From contig QEYB01001522.1 of NCBI GenBank assembly GCA_017562135.1, forward strand, positions 744,001 to 808,000: a stretch of DNA of 64,000 bases, given 5' to 3'. Position 1 is the first letter of the stretch; every line of letters begins with the position of its first letter. Below the pieces are notes generated by a model. It was not told the DNA's origin. It saw only the letters and a program-made list of their open reading frames with translations, and made no database searches. Source of the stretch: Dipylidium caninum (taxonomy: Eukaryota; Platyhelminthes; Cestoda; Cyclophyllidea; Dipylidiidae). Positions 59,836 through 64,000 of the stretch are shown here, piece after piece. Position numbers and translations under genes: made by a program.

Positions 59836-60802
59836 AAGGGTCGTAAGTAGATGACAAAATCACACCTACCTGTCAACTTTCCACATCTTCATGGCTAATC
59901 AACGGTTTGAGCATTTGTTCGGACGTATCATCACTTCTAGGATCTTTTATTTTTGAAAGCAGCCCACTTTGTTACGAACCTGCCAGAATGGGTTCTGCCA
60001 ACATTTACTCCAGATAATGCGCATAAGGAAGACCAAGTCCTTTTAAATTTTTGCCGATTGTCTCATCGCCCTGAACTACAAGGTATATTAATGTTTAACT
60101 CTCCCTTTAAACGGGAAGTCGGAGCGGGCGGTTATATTTAATGCAAAATGAAACTGTCATATTAAATAAAATAGTTATCCGAGTAGTCGCCTCGAGCACT
60201 ACGCAGCCTGTGATCTCCTAACTCGCGTCTCCTCGTCTACGCCACAGAAACTAAGTTTGGATGGCGTGAACTCCATGCTTTGGAGTCCGAGGATGCGCAT
60301 CCCATCGGAATTGTTACTATGCGGAGGATACGTGCCTTTTGGCGCCCGATTAGGGTCGCGTTACTTGGGAACGATGGACATCTGTGTTTCGAAAGACCGT
60401 TTTCAACGTCCCATAGCGCGGGAGGCGAGAAGCAAGTGACACTTCAATTCTCACGCTGTTTTTTCCCCTGCACCGCAACAACAACACTCGCAACAGACAA
60501 CATATTTAACCCACTGGGGCATGCAAGGTGATCCTCGTCGGCCCTCAAAGGCTTCCCGTTGTACTGGTTCCGAAATCCACGAAGGTGTCATTTGTACAAT
60601 TCTAGGCTATCACCTTCATGGTCTTAATCTAACCAAGTGACACCGCCGTAATTTGTCTTGCCATGCGTAAAGTCTGGTGAACTAGCCGCGTGCAATTATT
60701 CCTCTCGATCCCTCGTGATCATTTGTGCTGTGATGGAAGTATATAGCAATTTCCTCTGATGCTCACACTCGAAACGTCCCTCACGAATTCATACGGTCGC
60801 CT
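59836..60802 (+). repeat. Dispersed repeat, copy 2
   Basis: This is the fuller copy of the repeat at 46203-47133, in the same orientation and about 13.6 kb away. It contains an open frame of 62 codons (59953-60141, with VTNLPEWVLPTFTPDNAHKE) and another of 83 codons (60280-60531). In copy 1 small indels disturb the equivalents. Neither frame resembles a transposase or reverse transcriptase that I know. The frame at 59953 reads through a possible donor (CAAG/GTATAT) near 60080, which could mean the repeat carries a captured exon. That last point is speculation. Confidence 0.85.
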
Positions 60803-62045
60803 TTGAATTCTCCCCATTTTCCTCTGCGAAAATTACTTTCATATGTTTTGTGTTTAGCTAGAAAAGTATTTTTTGCACTCTGAGTTCTTTTTTAATCCGC
60901 CCTGAATATACGTATTATCTGCGATTTAATTTGAATGACCTATGACCCACTCTTTTTGTTAATACACGATGCAATTTCACTTAATTAAATTTGGTGAATT
61001 TAATGAAATATGGTCTTTTCGTGATGTTTATTACGATATTTGCATCTGCACTCTACCTTAGTTTGTATGACTAATCGCTCTACTGGTCTTCTTTCCTGGG
61101 CTCCAGCTACTCAGTTTTTATATTCGCTCCTGATCTTTTCCCTTCTAACTCAAAGCATTTTTTCCAAAAAAAATTTGAAAATTGTCTAGCTGCAAAATGC
61201 AATCGAAAGTATTGAAAAAAATATCTTCTCGCAATCCTAGAAAACTCTGTGATGCCAATCGGAGACGTGTAATCGCACAATTGACCGTTGACATCCGTGA
61301 TAACAGGTTAAATAAATGACACCTCATGTCTTCTTCCTAGTAAACGCTTATTAAGAAAGAAGCAGCACTTTTGTTAGTGTGAAGCATTCAGTAGATCACC
61401 AGAATGTCCCTGATGCTGCGCGTTCCGAGATAGAAATTTTTTCGTCACAGTGTTTTGAACGCAATGACTCAAATAAAACTCTTGAATTACAATCATATTG
61501 ATTTTAATTACATGGATCTGTCGGGACTTCGGTTAATGCTATGAATACGTCGTAGTTACATTCTCTGGTCTAGAGATTTACCCATCCACTTGACTAAGCA
61601 CACAGAAATTTTTATAATAATAATGTAAAAATTGCGCGAGTCATTTTATACGGCTTAAGTTAAGGGGCTTTATGAAATTAAATAACAATAATTGTTTTAA
61701 TTGCTCAAAGTAACTCCGCCAACTAGAACGTGGGCAGCTTCAGTCTCCTCTCAATTCCTATGCGGGCTAGTTTCTGGGTGCTGATACCCTAAGTTAATAT
61801 GCTGTCGAAGTCAAGGAACCTCTGCTTGTTAACATTTTTGAGCTCACTTCACCCCTAAGGTCGTCACACCTGCTTCACCCCTGCTTTGTTCACTAGTTTG
61901 ATTTTTAACACCCAGCCGAGTTTAGGTTTGTTGTGCTTTGCTAACTACCTTTACCCATAAAACACTTGCAAATTTTATCACCCTGGTCTAACCATGAATT
62001 CAATTTTTTGTTTCAGTTTAGAATTTTTGCGGATTTTGGAGGAAT

Positions 62046-63292
62046 ATGAGTTCGTCGCGCGTCGCTGAACAATCGGAGCAAAGTACTACGACCGCCTCAG
62101 AGCCTCATTCATCGACTGCTTACACTCCGTTTGAATGTCTTGGGGCTCCCTCTGGTCTTACTTTGACTCGGCAAGAAATAAACCGTTTAATCCTCGAGTA
62201 CCTTGTGGTTGAGGGTTACAAGGATGCTGCAGAGAAGTTTAGCAACGAAATCGGTGTCTCACAACCTTTGTCAGAGATTCACTCAACCGGTGCGAGCCTC
62301 GCTGAGAGGATGGAAATTCGCGAAGCCGTCCTCAGCCGGCGTATTGAGGAGACCATTGACAAAGTTAATCAACTTTGGCCAGAGTTGTTCGAGAAAAATC
62401 CGTATATATACTTCCAGGCATGAGTCTTGTATTTAGTTGATCACCTCATTATTCTCTATTCAGGATCAAATATGTTTTATTTGTAGCCGTTTGAGTTAAT
62501 GTGGATTTATAGTATAACTATAATGTAATTGAGTTACAATTTATGCCCTTTTCACACTAATGTTTGTTACAACGTCTATTGGCATCAACTTTTTTTCACA
62601 GACACTTTTTATGACAAATACATTGAGGTTCTGGAACACTTATGTTGCTAATGCATGCATAATGTTACAATTGCCAAATACTTGAACCAATTCCTTCTTA
62701 CTAACCAGCGTGTTTTCAGCAAATATTATTTTATTTTGCCAAGGCTAAGGATGTTATTTTGGCAAATCAAGTGATTTTAAAACTTTTCTAGTTGAGGCAG
62801 TTGCAAATGCTAGAACTGATCCGTGGTCACCGTCTTGAGGAGGCCCTGACCTTCGCGCAGTCCCACCTAGCCGGTCCATTGAGCCACCAGCTTTCAGAAT
62901 ACCCGCAATTGTTGCACGAGATGGAAAACACAATGGCACTTTTGGCATTCGAGGAACCGGGCGACAGCATCTACGGCTCGCTGCTAGGTGCGCGTCACGC
63001 GGAACTAATCGCTGGCGCGCTGAATCGTGCCATTCTCTGGCATATTGAGAACAATGCTGGTGAAACCGACGCCTCTCTCCTTGAGGCCACCGGTGGAGGC
63101 GGCGGGGTGGCCTGTGGAGGCTGTGGTAGTGGTTTTAGTGGCGGGGCAAACAGCGGTTTAACCGGCCTTCCCAGGGCCGCTGGTTCCGCCACCTCAGCCA
63201 CCGTTCCCCGTCTCACCAAACTAATGGCAATGTTGCTTCATTTTCGGGATATCACGGAACTGGATCTGCCCTCGGAGCTCGCCTCTCTATAG
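62046..63292 (+). CDS. GID8: GID8/TWA1 homologue (CTLH E3 ligase subunit), two exons
   Basis: GID8 is a scaffold subunit of the GID/CTLH ubiquitin ligase that links the RING subunits to substrate receptors. Exons 62046-62417 and 62792-63292 encode 124 and 166 residues. The LisH motif is TRQEINRLILEYLVVEGYKD, followed by AAEKFSNE. CTLH follows with ERMEIREAVLSRRIEETIDK, NQLWPELFEKNPYIYF, then LQMLELIRGHRLEEALTFAQ. CRA follows with MENTMALLAFEEP and LIAGALNRAILWH. The first exon ends TTC CAG, and the intron starts gcatgagt, not gt. Before VPRLTKLMAMLLHF there is an insertion of about 45 residues rich in Gly, Cys, Ser and Ala. Total 290 residues, against about 228 in human GID8. Confidence 0.93.
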
Positions 63293-64000
63293 TTCCATTC
63301 TCCCCATCACATCGTCTTTAAGGCTCTCTTAAATCCTCTCCTTTTTGAATCGTTCTTATGTTTTTCAACTTACATTGTCCGCCTCTCATTGGAGTAATTC
63401 GCTCACAACACGAAAGTGACACATTAGTAGTAAATTGTGTTAACTTAGATAAACGTCTACCCACTTTTTTCTTGACTAATCGCCAGTGTCAGGCCTCTTA
63501 ATCCTCTGCCTTCGTCCAATCGAGGCTCGCTATTAATTTTTTGACAGTATAGAAGCTATGCTGTGTCAGTCGAGAAAGAACACATCAAAAAGTCGTTGAC
63601 CCCTACTAAAGTCAATGGTTTCCCCCGGCTACCGCTCGAGCACATTATGTGCCAGGTAATCCAAGAATAAAGGGGACACTCAAGACCACTTTATATACAT
63701 TTAAAAGGTAATAGTGTGCAAGATCGCAAAAAATAGACCCCGTGCTGTAAATGCCATGGTAGGGTTGACTCGATATGTAAGACGAGAGCGGAATGCATTA
63801 CTCGAAACGAGACGTCAATTTCATCAGTTTCGGTTTAAATCGTCCCCCACTGTCTGAATCCGATCTAACAAAAAGCAAGAAAAAAAGATAATAAAATATA
63901 AATGAAAAATTGCTGTCAAGATGATTTAGATAGCCAGGTAAGAGGGGGAAGCATATCCGGCCGATAAAGTACTAGGCTGCGATTTCGAGTGACCAAGTCA
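63293..64000. other. 3' flank of GID8
   Basis: An AATAAA at 63666-63671 is the best poly(A) signal, about 370 bases after the stop codon. No further gene is recognised before the window ends. Confidence 0.5.

Larger units (their letters stand above)
58317..62045. other. Spacer between Lifeguard and GID8
   Basis: It holds repeat copy 2 (59836-60802), a GA-rich run at about 58911-58932, and AT-rich DNA from 60.8 to 61.7 kb. No protein gene was recognised. Short frames at 58388-58681 and 58983-59288 have no family features. The GID8 5' UTR probably starts after the acceptor tttgtttcag near 62016, since the ATG follows about 30 bases later. Confidence 0.45.

Noticed and set aside
46203..60802. 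The two 0.95-kb repeats as LTRs of one retrotransposon
   Set aside because: The 12.7 kb between them holds PHTF exons and the whole Lifeguard gene, not gag or pol, and the repeats lack TG...CA ends.

Overview
The window is animal nuclear DNA. Its genes have many introns with GT-AG borders, long AT-rich introns and metazoan-only proteins. Short exons, a rudimentary intergenic space and a single-peptide neuropeptide precursor fit a parasitic flatworm, most likely a tapeworm. The phylum call is inference from protein style and gene structure, because no marker gene in the window settles it. None of the genes is visible as one long ORF, so I rebuilt them exon by exon, using reading phase across splice sites and remembered family patterns.

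Region 1 (about 0.1-20 kb, minus strand) is one large gene for a secreted ADAMTS metalloprotease of the GON-1/ADAMTS9/20 type. It encodes a signal peptide, a prodomain, a zinc protease with HEIGHQLGAKHD and a Met-turn, a disintegrin-like module, a central TSP1, a Cys-rich module and spacer, about eight further TSP1 repeats, and a C-terminal GON domain. A GC-rich stretch lies upstream of its first exon. Region 2 (about 20-37 kb) is mostly gene-poor. It holds one compact plus-strand gene at 29.2 kb for a neuropeptide precursor whose predicted amidated peptide ends in FLGLI, resembling tachykinins.

Region 3 (37.4-50.6 kb, plus) is a PHTF1/2 orthologue, a multi-pass ER membrane protein misnamed as a homeodomain factor. 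It has long introns, an acidic Ser-rich middle and a 27-nt microexon. Region 4 (52.6-58.3 kb, plus) is a complete nine-exon Lifeguard/TMBIM (BAX-inhibitor-1 family) gene of 276 codons. Region 5 (62.0-63.3 kb, plus) is a two-exon GID8/TWA1 gene, a subunit of the CTLH E3 ligase, with an apparent GC-AG intron and a Gly/Cys-rich insertion. Two near-identical repeats of about 0.95 kb lie in the same orientation at 46.2-47.1 kb (inside a PHTF intron) and 59.8-60.8 kb.

The five genes are not an operon and share no pathway. They cover matrix remodelling, peptide signalling, ER/Golgi membrane biology (PHTF, Lifeguard) and protein turnover.
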